NCBI GenBank assembly: GCA_030141605.1
Contig: JAQGDQ010000615.1
Coordinates: 62,001-126,000 of the forward strand
Length of the DNA: 64,000 nucleotides
Direction: 5' to 3'
Source of the DNA: Tubiluchus corallicola
Lineage: Eukaryota; Priapulida; Priapulimorpha; Priapulimorphida; Tubiluchidae
In this document: positions 39,534 to 53,177 of the stretch, piece after piece
Numbering within the stretch: the first letter of the stretch is position 1
How the letters are laid out: every line of letters begins with the position of its first letter
Notes under the pieces: model-generated
Database searches by the model: none
The model's input: the letters and a program-made list of their open reading frames with translations, nothing else
Told to the model about the DNA's origin: nothing
Translations under genes and position numbers: made by a program

Positions 39534-39839
39534 CCCGTGCAGCACACAATATTATCACCATACGGTCACGATCTTGTGAGGATCTTGACAAAAAATATAC
39601 TCAGAAAAATTATGTAGTCACCATGTTGGCTCAATATAGATTTTTTGTCCCTTATTATTTGTACAACATTGGATCAATATTATCATCCAATATTGAAAAC
39701 ACATGGTTTACATATTATTGTTAAAAAATTCGGGTACAATGTTGTGGAATGTCCAGTGTCCACATTTCCATAGGCATACTGTTTCAATATGTGCAAAAAT
39801 ATTGTCACAACATTGGTACAATATTGTCGTGCTGCATGC
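39534..39839. mobile_element. Probable MITE with GTGCAGCAC / AATATT ends
   Basis: The left end CCGTGCAGCACACAATATTA and the right end, reverse complemented (GCATGCAGCACGACAATATT), form an imperfect inverted repeat. The interior is rich in CAATATTG words. A clear target duplication was not found, so the borders are approximate. Confidence 0.55.
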
Positions 39840-41040
39840 CTGAGAAGATGGTGTATATTGTTGATTAGATGTTAGTAATATTATTTTTGAGATGTGTGAC
39901 TTCACGTGATTGTATGTATCATCATTTTCTTCTTCAGTAAACTTCCTCCATAAAGTTACTCCAGTTTTTGAAACATTGTGAAACTGTAATTCTATACATC
40001 CGACATCATGTGCCATAAACAATTGCATCCAGAGGACTCACAAGAAACACTCAAACAATTATTCTCCCAACTAGATTTCTCCCAACTGCAAATCGGATAG
40101 AGTTTTTAGGCCAGTTCTCCAATTACACACCTCAAGACTTTAAGATGTGCAAGACGTGTAAAGCTTTCGTGCTAAATATAGATGATCTGATGGATTTTCT
40201 ATTGTTTCAGCAATACTTTCCTGCAATAAATGGTTCCGTATTATTTGTTATTCAATGTTTTTGTACTTGATCTCTAGCAAAAGGCTTTACACATACGTAT
40301 CATCAGTACAGGGACACATTTGTCTCCTGCTGCAAATAACTCTTTATATGTGTATGCTTTTGAGTACTGTATTTGCTAATCTGAAATTTTTTATTGGAGA
40401 CAGCTGCTAGTAGGACAAGCAATGCAAAATTTATGTAAGGCTGCAACATCTCTATTCATAGTTTTGTTGTTTCCTCAGTGTCCACACTATCTGATGGATG
40501 ATCAAACATAGGCACTAAAGAGCAATGTCCGGTGTGAGACACAATTAGGCAGAGTGAATGTATTTTAAAGTTTTCCTTTATTCTCCTTTTTGCAGCTTTA
40601 TCTCTAGTCCTCTTCCTATCCATGTGTTCATTACCATCTGCAGCATTGCCTGGAGTTTTCTTAGCACTTTTATGTCGTCTGACTTTATCATTTCTTGGAA
40701 ATCTCTTTTTTGATTTGGTACAGTTTTATTAACCACATGACAATCAAACAGATGTTCAGTAGTACATTCTTCCTTTTTGTATAATGGACACTTCAAATCT
40801 TCTTTAAATGGGCTCTTCTAATTATTCTTTAGTAGTGACATATTTTATTTAATTTCTAGCACTGCTTTTACTTTCCCTGGTGTCAAGTATGACATTATTA
40901 TGTATTGTTTTGCTTTGTCCTGTTCATAACCATATCTACTCCACAACATTTTTTTTATTACTTTCCTTATGTTTTCTTTAACTTATTTCTTCCATAGTGA
41001 TTTTTTACTTGCATTAAATAATCACTTTGTTACACTAGTT
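39840..41040. other. Intergenic DNA left of eIF5A
   Basis: AT-rich. A minus-strand frame at 40578-40796 (TEHLFDCHVV, LRKLQAMLQM) could be the tail of a decayed retroelement protein. I cannot support a gene. Confidence 0.35.
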
Positions 41041-41049
41041 TATATTTTT

Positions 41050-41204
41050 GCAAATCGGCACCGTTGGGTGCCCGTAGAGAAGACCCGTTGTGCACAAACG
41101 GCAGCTGCTGTGTAGTCTACCGTACTTTTTGACCGCCCTCTTGCGAACACGTTTAGAGCATGCGCAATTAGGCCTTTTGATTCGCTGTGGAAATTTTGTC
41201 ACGT
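41050..41204 (+). promoter_or_regulatory. Probable eIF5A promoter and untranslated first exon
   Basis: A CpG-rich island stands out from the AT-rich surroundings and ends in TCACGT followed by a donor GTGAGT at 41205. The eIF5A coding exon is preceded by an acceptor (TTTGCAG ending at 42975). A 5' UTR intron of about 1.8 kb would connect the two. Inferred from composition and splice sites only. Confidence 0.35.
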
Positions 41205-42461
41205 GTGAGTAAATTATTTCTGTAATTTCAATTATTAGCTTTAATATAATGTAATTATTGTTTTAAACTATACCGCAATGTATTTATTAATGTGTTTACT
41301 CTACTGTTCTATTGGAATTTTTGGTTATAGATAAAATTAAATAAAAATTTTGGCTTATAAATTTACCATGGTTGTACGTACAATGACACCGGTGTAGGTC
41401 GTGACGTTAGATAAGGCCTAGTCAATGTCAAAATGGAAGTGCTTTTTAGACTGCTTTGCCAAAGTTCCTTATTAATCTTTCGTGTACTGTTTAAGCATCA
41501 GCAGCGAGTCCTGGTTTTTGTACAGAATGAAACGTTTCACAACATTTGTTGTTTATCTGTTAAATGGGCTGGTGATTAGGTGATTTAATTTTCGGGTTCC
41601 ACTGTAAGAAAGTTAAATGTTCGATACAGGAAAATACATAAACTCACCCCATTTAGTCACATGAATTTGTAACACATCCAACAGTTGATCACAACTTGAT
41701 TCGCTAACTTTAATTTTATGAAAAAGGTAAACAGTGTGCAATTTTATATCACGGCGCAAAACAATTTTATGCGTAAAATGCTACCAGGAAAATGTTGTTT
41801 TTCTTAAGAATGACAATGTAATTTTATAACACGGTGCAAAATAATCTTATGCACAAAATGATACCAGGAAAACGCCGTTTTTTTAAGAATGACTTACATT
41901 GAACAATTATTATGGCAGAAGCTTAATTTCACTTTTGCACGATTAGTTTGTCACCGCTTTAGGTATTTTCCTATTCCTAGTTGCAAGGACAACAATGCCT
42001 GCATTGCAGAAACATGTTCCACGAATAATAGGTGCTGTACTGGATCATAAGAACACATTTCACTTGTGACTTGTCACATTTATCTTCCTTATATTTACTT
42101 AAATATAAAAGAACGGACTTCATATACCAAAGAAGGTGTTTCATTTTTGTGTCTGTGCTCTTTACATATAGTGGGTAATAAATGAAAAGCGAAATTGCTT
42201 GAAATAAAGCACAGAACCAGTAAAAAATCCACACCACTGGCTGATATGCTAGACAATAAATCAGTAACCAGCACCCCATAGAGAAATTTTTTACAAGTTT
42301 GGTAGCTTGTGTTGATGCAGAGCAAAGATTCTTGAACTGATGAATTATAAAAGAGTTGATGAGGTAACATTTTGTGGGAGTTTTTGTTATTTCTTGGTGA
42401 AGCTGAGAATTTTTAGCTTTCAAAATCGTGTCACAAGGTATACAAATTTCCTCTTCATTAA

Positions 42462-42916
42462 CCCTTTCAATCCCAAATAATTTTTTTATTAATAAAAAAA
42501 ATTTCGGCTTGGTACTTTTGTTCAGCATGTCCATCTTGTTTACACATAATAATTTTTTCTACCTGTGTCGGCGTGCTAAATATAGCCTGTATCACACGGG
42601 ATACATTGGGATTCAATTGAAGCATAAATGCGCTTCATTTTGCAACTGCTGATGATTTTTTAAAGTATTTAAGACATTTAGTATGCTTGCTATGCTGAAC
42701 TGTACAAAATTATCTCTAAAGTACTGTACCTTGCACAGTTTTTTAAGCCATGTAGATTTTTTAGTTTGCCATTTTATCGCCATTTTTAGTCTGTTGTTAT
42801 TGGCTTAAATCAAAATAACTATTAACAGATCAAATAACTGTCAGTTTTAAGATTTTGTTAATTTTAAACGCAGAAAATATTCTCGTATCCTGTGGGATAC
42901 AATGGGTATGAAAGGG
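42462..42916 (-). mobile_element. piggyBac-like MITE, copy 2 (455 bp)
   Basis: The same family as 11254-11703 in reverse orientation, flanked by TTAA at 42458-42461 and 42917-42920. The subterminal motifs are GTATCACACGGGATAC (42589-42604) and GTATCCTGTGGGATAC (42885-42900), each with a change from copy 1. It ends 92 bp before the eIF5A start codon, inside the presumed 5' UTR intron. Confidence 0.88.
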
Positions 42917-43008
42917 TTAATACTCACCTTGAACGAGGGAGTCATTGAATTTTTATCATTGACTGTTATTTGCAGTTGTACTACTGCTGTGCACCAAAGT
43001 CTCATAAA

Positions 43009-46000
43009 ATGGCGGATGCAGTCGATGACACACATTTTGAGACTGGCGATTCTGGTGCATCCCAGACGTTTCCGCAGCAGTGTTCCGCTCTGCGCAAGAA
43101 TGGTTTCGTGCTCCTGAAGGGACGTGCCTGTAAAATTGTGGAGATGTCAACTTCAAAGACAGGCAAGCACGGTCACGCTAAGGTAATAACTGTTTTTGTT
43201 GAGCTACCAGCCTAGGCTTGAATTATTTTACGGCAGTTTTTATAAGAGCTTTGTTACCCAAGTACATACACTATATATCGAAAAGGCAATCATTTATTTC
43301 CTGATGGCAACATTTAATGCTTGTTCTGTGTTCTAGCGATATGTTCTAGATGTTTCAGCATTAAATGTTGCCTTCTGGAAATAAATTATTGCCTTTTCGT
43401 TATGTCCTAGATGTTGCAGCATTAAATGTTGCCTTCTGGAAATAAATTATTGCTTTTTCGTTATGTCCTAGATGTTTCAGCATTAAATGTGCCTTCTGGA
43501 AATAAATTATTGCCTTTTCGATATGTCCTAGATGTTTCAGCATTAAATGTGCCTTCTGGAAATAAATTATTGCCTTTTCGTTATGTCCTAGATGTTTCAG
43601 CATTAAATGTGCCTTCTGGAAATAAATTATTGCCTTTTCGATATGTCCTAGATGTTTCAGCATTAAATGTGCCTTCTGGAAATAAATTATTGCCTTTTCA
43701 ATATATAGCATATTTTAATAGCAGATCTATATATAGTTCATATTTTTAACTTGAATTCTTAAGCTGGTGCAGCTTTCTTGTGGCCTCCCAGTACGCGATC
43801 AAACCTGGTTTTGAGTTGTATGTTTGTTTTTATTTGAGCCAGCCTGTGCATCCACCAATTTATTTGAATACTTGCTACTAGCCTTTTTTATACAGGGCCG
43901 ACTCAATTTCAGTGGTTTTGCTAAGACCGACACCAGGCTCGTTATTAATGTTATGCCTCTAAGATGAGTCATTGAACCAGCAGAGGTGTCTCAACTGTCA
44001 GCCACAATCCAAAATGAATATGTACTCACTCGTGAGGTAAACAGCCAGAATCAGTATGGCGATTGAAACTTCTCTGAGCGAGTAGTATCGAACGGTTTTA
44101 ACCCATCCATTCACTGACCGGCCATTCTTAACTTCGGTCGCTAATCGCGATCTTGTGAGCATTGGCCATGTACCTCGTCAGGAGTTTGATAAATTTGAAT
44201 TATGGTGGGAAATTTGTTTTCCTGCCAGAATCATTTTCTGTTGGCATTTGGTGGATTATGTGTGTGTATTATTTATATATATAATATCTATATATATATA
44301 TATATATAATATAGTATAGTATAATATAATGTAATATAATATATATATATATATATATGTATGTATATATACCAGCTGTTCAATTGACATTTGCTGATAT
44401 ATCAAAAATTTTTAGTTTTGAAACCAGGTTTTTATGCATTTTTGTGGTTCATCTTTGAATATTTTCGCTTTGCATTTTTTCTAAGCAACATGTTTAGTAT
44501 AAATTTACCTAGTATAGTCAAACGTCTTTATGCCACCCACTTTGGGACGGGAAAAAAGTTGGTATTATAGCAAGTTTGGTGTTATAATGAGGTATGTTAG
44601 ATTTTGACATTGACGAATCACAAAACAGTCAGTCGAGTGTACACAGGTTAGAGTCCTCAATTTTCACTCTGAATTTTAATGAATTAAAAGAAAGTTATTA
44701 AATTAATCATTTGTGAATTAATGAGTCACTCGCAATCAATCATCTTTATCAAGAACATGTTGTTTACATAAACGTGTCTTGTACTGAACTATATAATCTG
44801 TAAGCTGTAGGCCTACTGCTCCACTAAGCATGTACTGCATATGTAGAAAGAGTTAAGTCATAACTACAAATTTCTTGCTAGAATTTGCTTGGACGATTCT
44901 TAGAAAACAAGCAATTACCGTGTTTCTTGTTGCGAAAAAAAACAACATGTTTTCTTGTCAGTTGCCATTATGACTTCGTGGCGCATTGACAATGATGTCA
45001 GAGCTATTAATCCTTTACTATTGTGAATGTACGATGTACAGTGCAGATTGAAAACAATCGTAGCTCGATGACTTGTATTATTTTAAACGGCACATGACGT
45101 CTGGTCAGTGTCTGCGACGTAGTGTTGAGTGTGGCAGCCTCGTACAGCTGGCATAATGTGAAGGTGATTGGTGCGGCTGTATTTCCCTATTGAACATCTC
45201 TTATATTAATTTCGCTGGTATCTTAATATATATATTTATATATAAGATTCGAGGCTACAGCTCCGTCCAGGGCACCATTTGCGGCGATCTATACATCAAA
45301 AGAAAGGTCTCGATCTAGTGTCGTGCCATTGATGGTTTATTTTTCGAATTGGGCCCACCGGAATGAAGGGGGGGGGCGAAAACCCCCCAAAAATGGCCAT
45401 TTTTCGGCCGTTTTTTGCAAAACGTGGTACTGGGTATGGATATATATTAATTTGCCAGGTGGATGGCGGGTAACGAAAGCCAGTATAATGGTTTATTTTT
45501 ATATTCATTTGAATACAGGCGTTTTGTTCCTAGCCGTTTTGCAGGTAGTTAACGAGTTTGGCGGTGTTACGATTTTTTGACCGTCTTACAAAAATGTCTC
45601 TTTCCAGGTGCATTTGGTGGGAATTGATCTTTTCACCTCTAGAAAATATGAAGATATTTGCCCTTCGACCCACAACATGGAGGTTCCCAACGTGTCACGC
45701 AAGGATTTTCAGGTATTCTTAGTATATTGACACACTTTCCAATCTCGGCTTTTGCCTGTCGACTTTGCCGTTCAGCAAGAGTTACTGTCACTGTCATATC
45801 ATCTTACTGTTGCTTATATAAAAGTACTGGTCATGCTTAGTAATTCTACCCAAACTTGGTAATTTTTACCAGTTGGCAGCTAATCATACTGTTCATTTAT
45901 CGTTCGTACATGTTTGGTTTATCACTAATGATTGTATAAAATTAAGGCATCTGCTAAATGTCGATGTGCCAGCCTTCCCGATTTCCCCCTTTTTAACCTT

Positions 46001-47479
46001 TAACCAATATTGTGTCGGAAACTTCCAATTTTTTAGCACAATGCCACTTTCCTTACTCCTAAGTGTTGGATTATTAGACTAACAACGCTGGAGCTTTATA
46101 TTCTTAAAATGTCTGCTACCTTTTTAGGTATAGACATCCAGCTATTTCTTGCTCTGCTCAAATACTTTATTTTGATTTTTAATTAAAGAGTCATAAAGGT
46201 AGAAGACTGTGTCAGGGTTCCCGCTAACGGGTTTTAGAATTTTACTTTTAATTTTTGTGCGTTTGTCTTTGTTAAATAGTTGGTTGATATCGATTCGGAT
46301 GGGTTTATGAGTCTGATGGACGACAGTGGTGAGACACGCGAAGACCTGAAACTTCCCGATTCTGACCTCGGCAAGGAAATCAAAGACCGTTTTGATAATG
46401 ACGAACATTTGCTGGTACGTTTTTGTGTCAATGAGAATCTCCAAATTGTGCCTTAAGATATTGTGAGAAATTGTATATTTTTGCGAGAATCATGGGCGAC
46501 GCAAGGAACCATTGCAAAAATATAATTATTGAAATAAGTTAAGTAATTAAGGGCGTGGTTGCTAAGCAAATGTTTAGATTTCTTCTGGTCTTTTATGACA
46601 CAAACAGTGGATTAATGTTCAAAGAATGCTCGGTCAAGCAGAATTAATGTAATTCAGTTCGGTAAGCAAGGAATGGTTTCATGCATTTATAGCTATTAAT
46701 TGCTCGTTTTCTCTTTGGTTTGTTAAGACGAGGCAAGTAATGCAGTTTCTCAGGAGATAAACTGTTTCTCAGACTGTTAAAACTGACACTAAAACAATTG
46801 TTTCAAATTTAGCCAACTGGTGTTTCTCCCCCTAAGTAGAGAGACTTGTTTTTATTAGCCTGACTATTGCATAATGTTTTGACCGTCGTGATGACCGATC
46901 TTATTTTCAAATCATGTTGCAGTTTCGCGTTTTGCAATCTTGTCGAATTTTGTGCTACGGTTGGCAGTTGCGTAGTCAAATGTTGATTTTCTTTGTGGTT
47001 TTCAGGGATGAGAATTTTCCGTGGATATGCGGAATTCCGAATTTTTGGAAGACCAGTAGTGCCATTTTTGTTAATCGCGTAAATTCGTCGCGAAAATTTT
47101 TACGGACCCAGTACATTGTTTCACAAGCTGACCGCTAGTTGGCAGGCCGTCACTTTGTTTACATCACATACATCAGTGTAACCATGTGTATATCTCTATG
47201 TGTAAAAATATAGAATCAATTGTGCGGAGTTATTTGAGTCAAGTGCAGACAGTTTTTATATATAAAATATAGGCTTCACCCCCTTGAACCCCCATGGGGG
47301 GGCGTACGCAGCCCCCAAACCTCCGGCCTGTTTCACAGTTTTTTGCAATTTGTCATTCTCATCTCTGTGTTTTCGGAGTGATTTGAGATTGTGTTGTTTC
47401 TCTTTTCTAGATTACTGTCCTGAAAGCAATGAGAGAGGAGTGCGCCATTGCTGTTAAAGCTTTGAGTGAGAAGAAATAA
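43009..47479 (+). CDS. EIF5A: Translation factor eIF5A, 160 aa, 4 coding exons
   Basis: Exons 43009-43182, 45608-45712, 46280-46414 and 47411-47479 join in phase 0 at every junction (58, 35, 45 and 22 residues). eIF5A binds the ribosome, relieves stalling on proline-rich stretches and aids termination. Lys53 in [12 protein letters not shown] corresponds to the lysine that deoxyhypusine synthase and hydroxylase turn into hypusine; the whole loop is intact. The N-terminal SH3-like domain contains [20 protein letters not shown]. The OB-fold C-terminal domain contains [14 protein letters not shown] and ends ALSEKK. The length matches animal orthologues. An AATAAA at 47922 may be the polyadenylation signal. 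Intron 1 holds a 60-bp tandem array and a TA microsatellite. Confidence 0.97.
43350..43700. repeat. 60-bp tandem array, about 6 copies, in eIF5A intron 1
   Basis: GCCTTTTCGTTATGTCCTAG followed by ATGTTTCAGCATTAAATGTG repeats every 60 bases, with one extra T in the older left copies. Each copy contains AATAAA. Confidence 0.92.
44272..44372. repeat. TA-rich microsatellite in eIF5A intron 1
   Basis: Interrupted TA repeats with TATAG and TAATA variants, followed by a TATGTATG run. Confidence 0.9.
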
Positions 47480-50400
47480 GTTAAGCGGTACTAGCTAAGT
47501 TTTGTCAGCGTTGGGTGAGACTATAAAGTATGTAGAAAAACGATTCGTTTTTAGCTTACCTGTTTTGTCACCTATAATCATGCATCTGTTTGTTGTACAA
47601 TGTTATAATTTGCACCATAAGGTCACAAAAACATGGCGTCAACTGTGAATAATGTCGGATCTTTATATTTCATATGGTTATGTTGAACTGTTAGTATGTT
47701 GCTGTCATTTACAAGAATAGCCAGTATTCATAAACTCCTTTGCACTTGAACCACTTGAAAACTGTTCTGTTGTTTCTGCTTGCTTTATTGTTGTTTATTA
47801 TTTCACGTTATTATTTATCGTGTGTGCCGGGTGTAGCTCCGCACTTACTAAGAAACTATTTATCTAAATTTGTTTTGTATATTTATATTATATAGCAATG
47901 TGATATTCACTTTGTTAATGAAATAAATATCAACTCTAGCTGACTGTTTCCAAATTTTGAAAATGCGGCATAGGTACCTGCTGTATGCGTATGTAACGTT
48001 TTCGTCTTATCTACCCATTGAAAGGTTTTTCTTCAAAAATGATTGTAAAATGAGTCATTTCATCGGATTTGTATTTTCCACTGTCGTCAGTACCAACTAA
48101 AATTGTATTTAATTTTTTGTCTTTGTCGTAGTTGTTGTTGGTAATTACTCTCATCCAATGTTGACATATCGACTGTTATGTTCTGGAGTAATAACACCCC
48201 CATGTGTGTGTTATTACGTTTAGTGTGTGCTGAAGCAGTATTCGGCGCTGTGCCTGATTATATGACGATGTGGTGCAATTAAAGACATTATGAAATGATT
48301 TAGACTATTGTGGGGATTGGGGAGGGGGTGAGTTAAATGCTGTTTTAAGAGTTGAATGTGTGCTGCTTTTCCTGATTGAAATTGATGAAACGTTTTTATT
48401 AAGTATTTTGTAAAAACAATTGGAGACTACTAGTTTTAATCTGTGAACCTGCGGCTGCTCTGGGACAATTAATAATGACTAAAAATCAAGTTTGCCACTT
48501 TTCAACAATTTACCACACATTCGAGTTTGCTACTTTTGCTGATATGTTGAGGTTCTCGTTTCCTGGCTGTAGTAGGTTCTAGCATGGTCGTGAAGCATTG
48601 GGTTCACTTATATTAGCGCAGGATAGCTTCTTTAGTGTCCATATTCTTCATTCCTCAATCTTTTTACATTTGCACGCAGAAACTCTAGACATCTTCTATT
48701 CTTTTCTCAGTATTTGGCGCAGGTAAATTGTTGACCGTGTCTACAGGGTGTTTATGCATCGTTTATACTGCCCAGGAGCGGGACCAACTCGTTCTATAAA
48801 GTCCAGTTTCAGTTTCAAAGCGGAATTTTTATCCGAGCCCCAAAAAAATCGGTTTCACATAAGCCCTTAAGGGAATTTTGTACTGGAGTCACAAGGACTT
48901 GAACTCCTACATGCGTTGCATTCCGTCTTGAAACTTGGCGGACATTTTGGAACTTCTATTCAAATTCAGTAACCTTTATCATAGCAACAACATTTTATTC
49001 TCGCCAGATACCTGTGCATAGCATGTTCACACTGGAGATGGTTTACTTATAGTGGGATTGTGTATTTTCTGTGATATGCAGTGTTTAATTTATACACATC
49101 TTACCTTGCATCCATACAAACATCTGAAAAATGCTTTTCTATAAAAATGTAACTGAAATTGTTCAATTAAATCATTGTTTTTGTAATTAAATGCGTTTTT
49201 CCTTAAATTTTGTTTGAGACGCTAGACATCGCTGCTTAGCCAAACGAAATTGTATGTTTGTGAAGACCTTTATAGTTTAACGTGGAGTTTTTTATATAAA
49301 AAGGGTAAATGTTCAACATACTACGCTACATAATTTCGTAGTAAATGGGCAGTCAATTTGTTGCAAAGGCCTGTTCATTGGCTAACATAATTTTGTCATG
49401 ATTGGGTTGTATGTCTTTTAAGTAATGGAGTAACTTACAGCTCTTTTTTGTGCTCTGTAGTAACTTTTCCTTTTACAGCTAGATTGTGTGTCTGTGGGCT
49501 TGGTAGCTATGCAACTTCCTTTTGGATAATGGAGGACCTTATTCATTGTTGTATTGCGGTCATAGAAAAATTTAGTTCCTGAAACTTGGGATGTTTGTTG
49601 CATAATGCTTTTGTATCCGTGTTGCAAAGTCTGGGAGTATTCCGACAGTCTTTGTTAAATGTCGATTAGTGTTAACCAGCCTTTAGCACTCGTATTACTT
49701 TTTGTTTTCTCCTGCTGGTAAAGATGAGTTAGGATTAACCAGGCTTTATTAAATTGTGAAGCTTAAGATAATTTGCTGCGGCGAAAGAGCATATCAAACA
49801 CGCTGGTCATGAGTGTGTCGGTAAAATCAACGTTTGGGATTGTTAAGTCTTCCAGTGCGTGTTAATTATACTGAAATTGTTAGAGACAGTTCCTATTCCC
49901 ACTGATGCATGCACTCTTCACCAGGTTTGTCAGCAGCAAATATAGTTTTTTGTGTACAATATTTTGTTTTTGGAACACAAATTCTCATTTGGTGCATTAT
50001 TTATCTGTTTATGTTAATGGTTAAGGATATAAATTTGTACATATAGGTACATACCTTGTAAGGACGATACTAGTATTTACTTAATTTAACAACAAATGCT
50101 TGTTGGATTGACACGTATAATAAATTTGTCATTGATTTTTGAAGTAATGGTGGAAAAGACAAATGTACGATGCCTAGTACTTGTTGATTGTTTGAACTGC
50201 CACTAGTGGAATGAGTTCCTGCTAATGCTTCTTTTGTTGCCTTGTTATGTTTACAATGAATGTGTTTGATCAAGTGGCAGTGGATTTTATCAGAACAGAA
50301 GTGCCATCTAGTATGTAATTCTGCAACTATTACAAAAAGGCATTGTGACTATTCTGATAAGTAGCCTGAAAGGAATAGTTATTATGATGGATGGGTTGTA

Positions 50401-52700
50401 AAATTATTCTGAAAAAAAACATGACCAAACATGCTACACGAAGATTACATGTCTTTTTTTGAACAGTAGCTGCTGTTGTCTTATCATTCATTAAATCCAG
50501 TGGCAGTCTACTATTTACTTAACATCATTTTTCAGGTTGTATGAAAATAAATTTTTTTAGGAAGACATGTAATTGTAATTATGCTAGGGTATAACAAAAT
50601 GGCCTCACTTCTAGTTCGTAGTAATTTCACCCGATTTTATTTATGCGTACCATTATAAACTAATACTAGGGCGGGACAGGTTTGGATGTAATAATAATTA
50701 TTGTAAACTAAACATTGTTATTGCATATAAGTATTGATCATAATTTTGCTGAAAGTTGCTGTATGTTGTTTCTTGTTTTAATGTATAATATGTTTGTGAA
50801 AATGATATTTTTTCATTGTATGTACATGAAGAGGCTTTAGTCCTTTGTCCGGACAATGTCTTATATTCTTTTGAAAGGCACTAAGACACGCCGCATGCTG
50901 ATAGTGTGATTCCAGAGCTCATTAAACACATTGTAAGCGGATTTGCTACCCGAATGATCGGTTTCATCTTGGTTTATTCTATCACTGCTAATACTTTCTA
51001 GATGTTTTTGATTTTGGAAGCTCCCGTTTGTTTTCTGGAAAGAGTTGCAAAACATGGAGTGTGTTTCGGCTTTCATTTGTAAAATGTAGTCGTTCTTGTT
51101 TGCGTGCATATTAGTTGTCATTTTATTATTCATTGTGCTTATATGAATTTACTTGTAATAAGTCCGGGCCAACTTTCTTTGTTTTGCTAGTGTGATGCTA
51201 ATGATCACACTACTGTTAATGTTTCAATTGTAACTGTATGTACGTCGATATTGGTGTTGCTCTCTGCAAATTTACATAAATTAATATTCTCAGTTTCAGC
51301 TTATATGCTTAAATATGTGTAATTACTTTCAAAATGTTATGCTCCCAAAACATTTCCTGTTGACTGGGTTATCTGGATTTTGAATTTCTCATTTTTGGGA
51401 ACAACACGAATGTTGACTTTTATGAGACAAATAAAACATTTGTGACACATCTACCGGTATCATTTAGTTTCTGTAGTACATGCTTATTTTCATACATATG
51501 TTTATGCGCTATTATGCTTTGTGTTTTATTTTTGAATTACTTACTAAAACATGTTATTGTCTATTGGAGAAGGTCTTTGTTTTGTTGCAATTGTGTTACC
51601 ATGACTTTTTTTGTTTGCAAGACTTTGTTAGCTGAAATATATTTTGTAGCCATATTTTGAAATGTTTCCGTTCAGTGATCCTGTAACCGAGTATACTACA
51701 AGGGGTTTTTTCTTTAATTTGATCATTTTTGTTGACTTTTCTGGCATTTGTTTGGTGGCAATTTTATTTTGCGTTTGCAACGTGTTTATTTTGCTTGAGT
51801 AGAAAGGGCTCTGCGTATTAAATCAGTGGGTGCTGATTTGTGCTCGCAAACGGTGCACTGAGTTGAACTGTAGACATAGTTTTGCATTGTTTGACCTCAT
51901 GAACATTGAAGTACATGTATTAATAAACATGTCAATTGGACAAAGTTACTTTTGCAAATCTCTTATTTGGCTTTTGATATGTTTCGTGTTCTTTGCTATG
52001 ATGCTGCAAAAATGAAAACTTTCTCAGTTTGTACTGCAGATGAACAAAGTCATCTACAACTGTTACTGTGCTGTAAATATATGTCTAAAACAGAAAAAAA
52101 TTCTTTAGAACAGCAGTATTACATTTGTGACATTTCTTCAAATATAGTGCACTGCCATGTCTTGTGTTAATTCTAAGTTGAAGTTGTCTGTAGTCTGTTC
52201 TACGTAAGGCTATTTATACCATGTAGGATGTTCCAAGTTCAGATGAAAAACAATTTTCTCTCACAGTTCCTGTTTGTATTTTATATTACGAGTAAGAAAA
52301 AATTGTTCTTCGTCTGAGCTTAGTCGATTTTATGTTGTACTGTATATACATACTTTTGTCGTGGACGTTATAGATTTTATATAGGGCAGACCACAAGGCA
52401 CACGATAACTTTCATTTACAACCAAAGAGCAGTTGAGACTTTATAGTGCATTATTTGTACAGCACTGTCACAATTGTAATGTAAAAAATTTAAAAATTAA
52501 ACACTAAGACATCGGTTTAAATAATGGAGAAATTATATTATTTTCCTTTGTGAATACACCGACACAGTCACATACGATCATCAAAGAAAAATGTTTTTGA
52601 TTATGCAAAGGTAGTGATATGGAAATTTGCACAAAAATGTATAACACAGAAAATAATACTGTTCACATAGACTAGTGCTGACATCTATTTTACAAAACTA
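47480..52700. other. eIF5A 3' UTR and intergenic DNA
   Basis: No further gene is recognised in about 5 kb. The first 450 bp are likely the eIF5A 3' UTR. Short frames such as the one at 50861-51133 on the minus strand have no recognisable domains or splice support. Confidence 0.45.
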
Positions 52701-52714
52701 CACACAATCCAATG

Positions 52715-52720
52715 TTTATT
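52715..52720 (-). terminator. Candidate polyadenylation signal of the EFHD gene
   Basis: AATAAA on the minus strand, about 460 bp after the EFHD stop codon at 53178. Confidence 0.4.
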
Positions 52721-53177
52721 AAAAGCAAGAAGACTACACAGTATCACATTTACACGTCGAATTATGCACATCAAGTTTAACACTGCCATTGTATATAATT
52801 CTAAAAATACCAAAAAATGTCCGAATTTTATACATGAGTGGAAGATCTAATGACAATAATTTGTTTGACTAGGCTTTAAAATGACAAATATAAAAAAGTA
52901 AAAAACAGCTATTGTATATCACATAAAACAGACACCAGTGAGAAGTTCACGTCACACTCGTACTAAAAGAAATTTACTTAATTAAAATGTACATCTGCAA
53001 ACACATCTAAGCACTATTACATGATCTCTAGTAGAAATAGACACAGCTTTGATACGCACATCGGTAACTAATTAACAATATCCATCAAACATATTATCAG
53101 ATTACAGTTTTTCTCGTGATTTTTTTTGCTAGTAAAATTCACTTCAAATTGGCACGTTAATAATATGCTGTTACTAG

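Noticed and set aside
43400-43749. Repeat proteins on both strands
   Set aside because: They are translations of the 60-bp array inside eIF5A intron 1.
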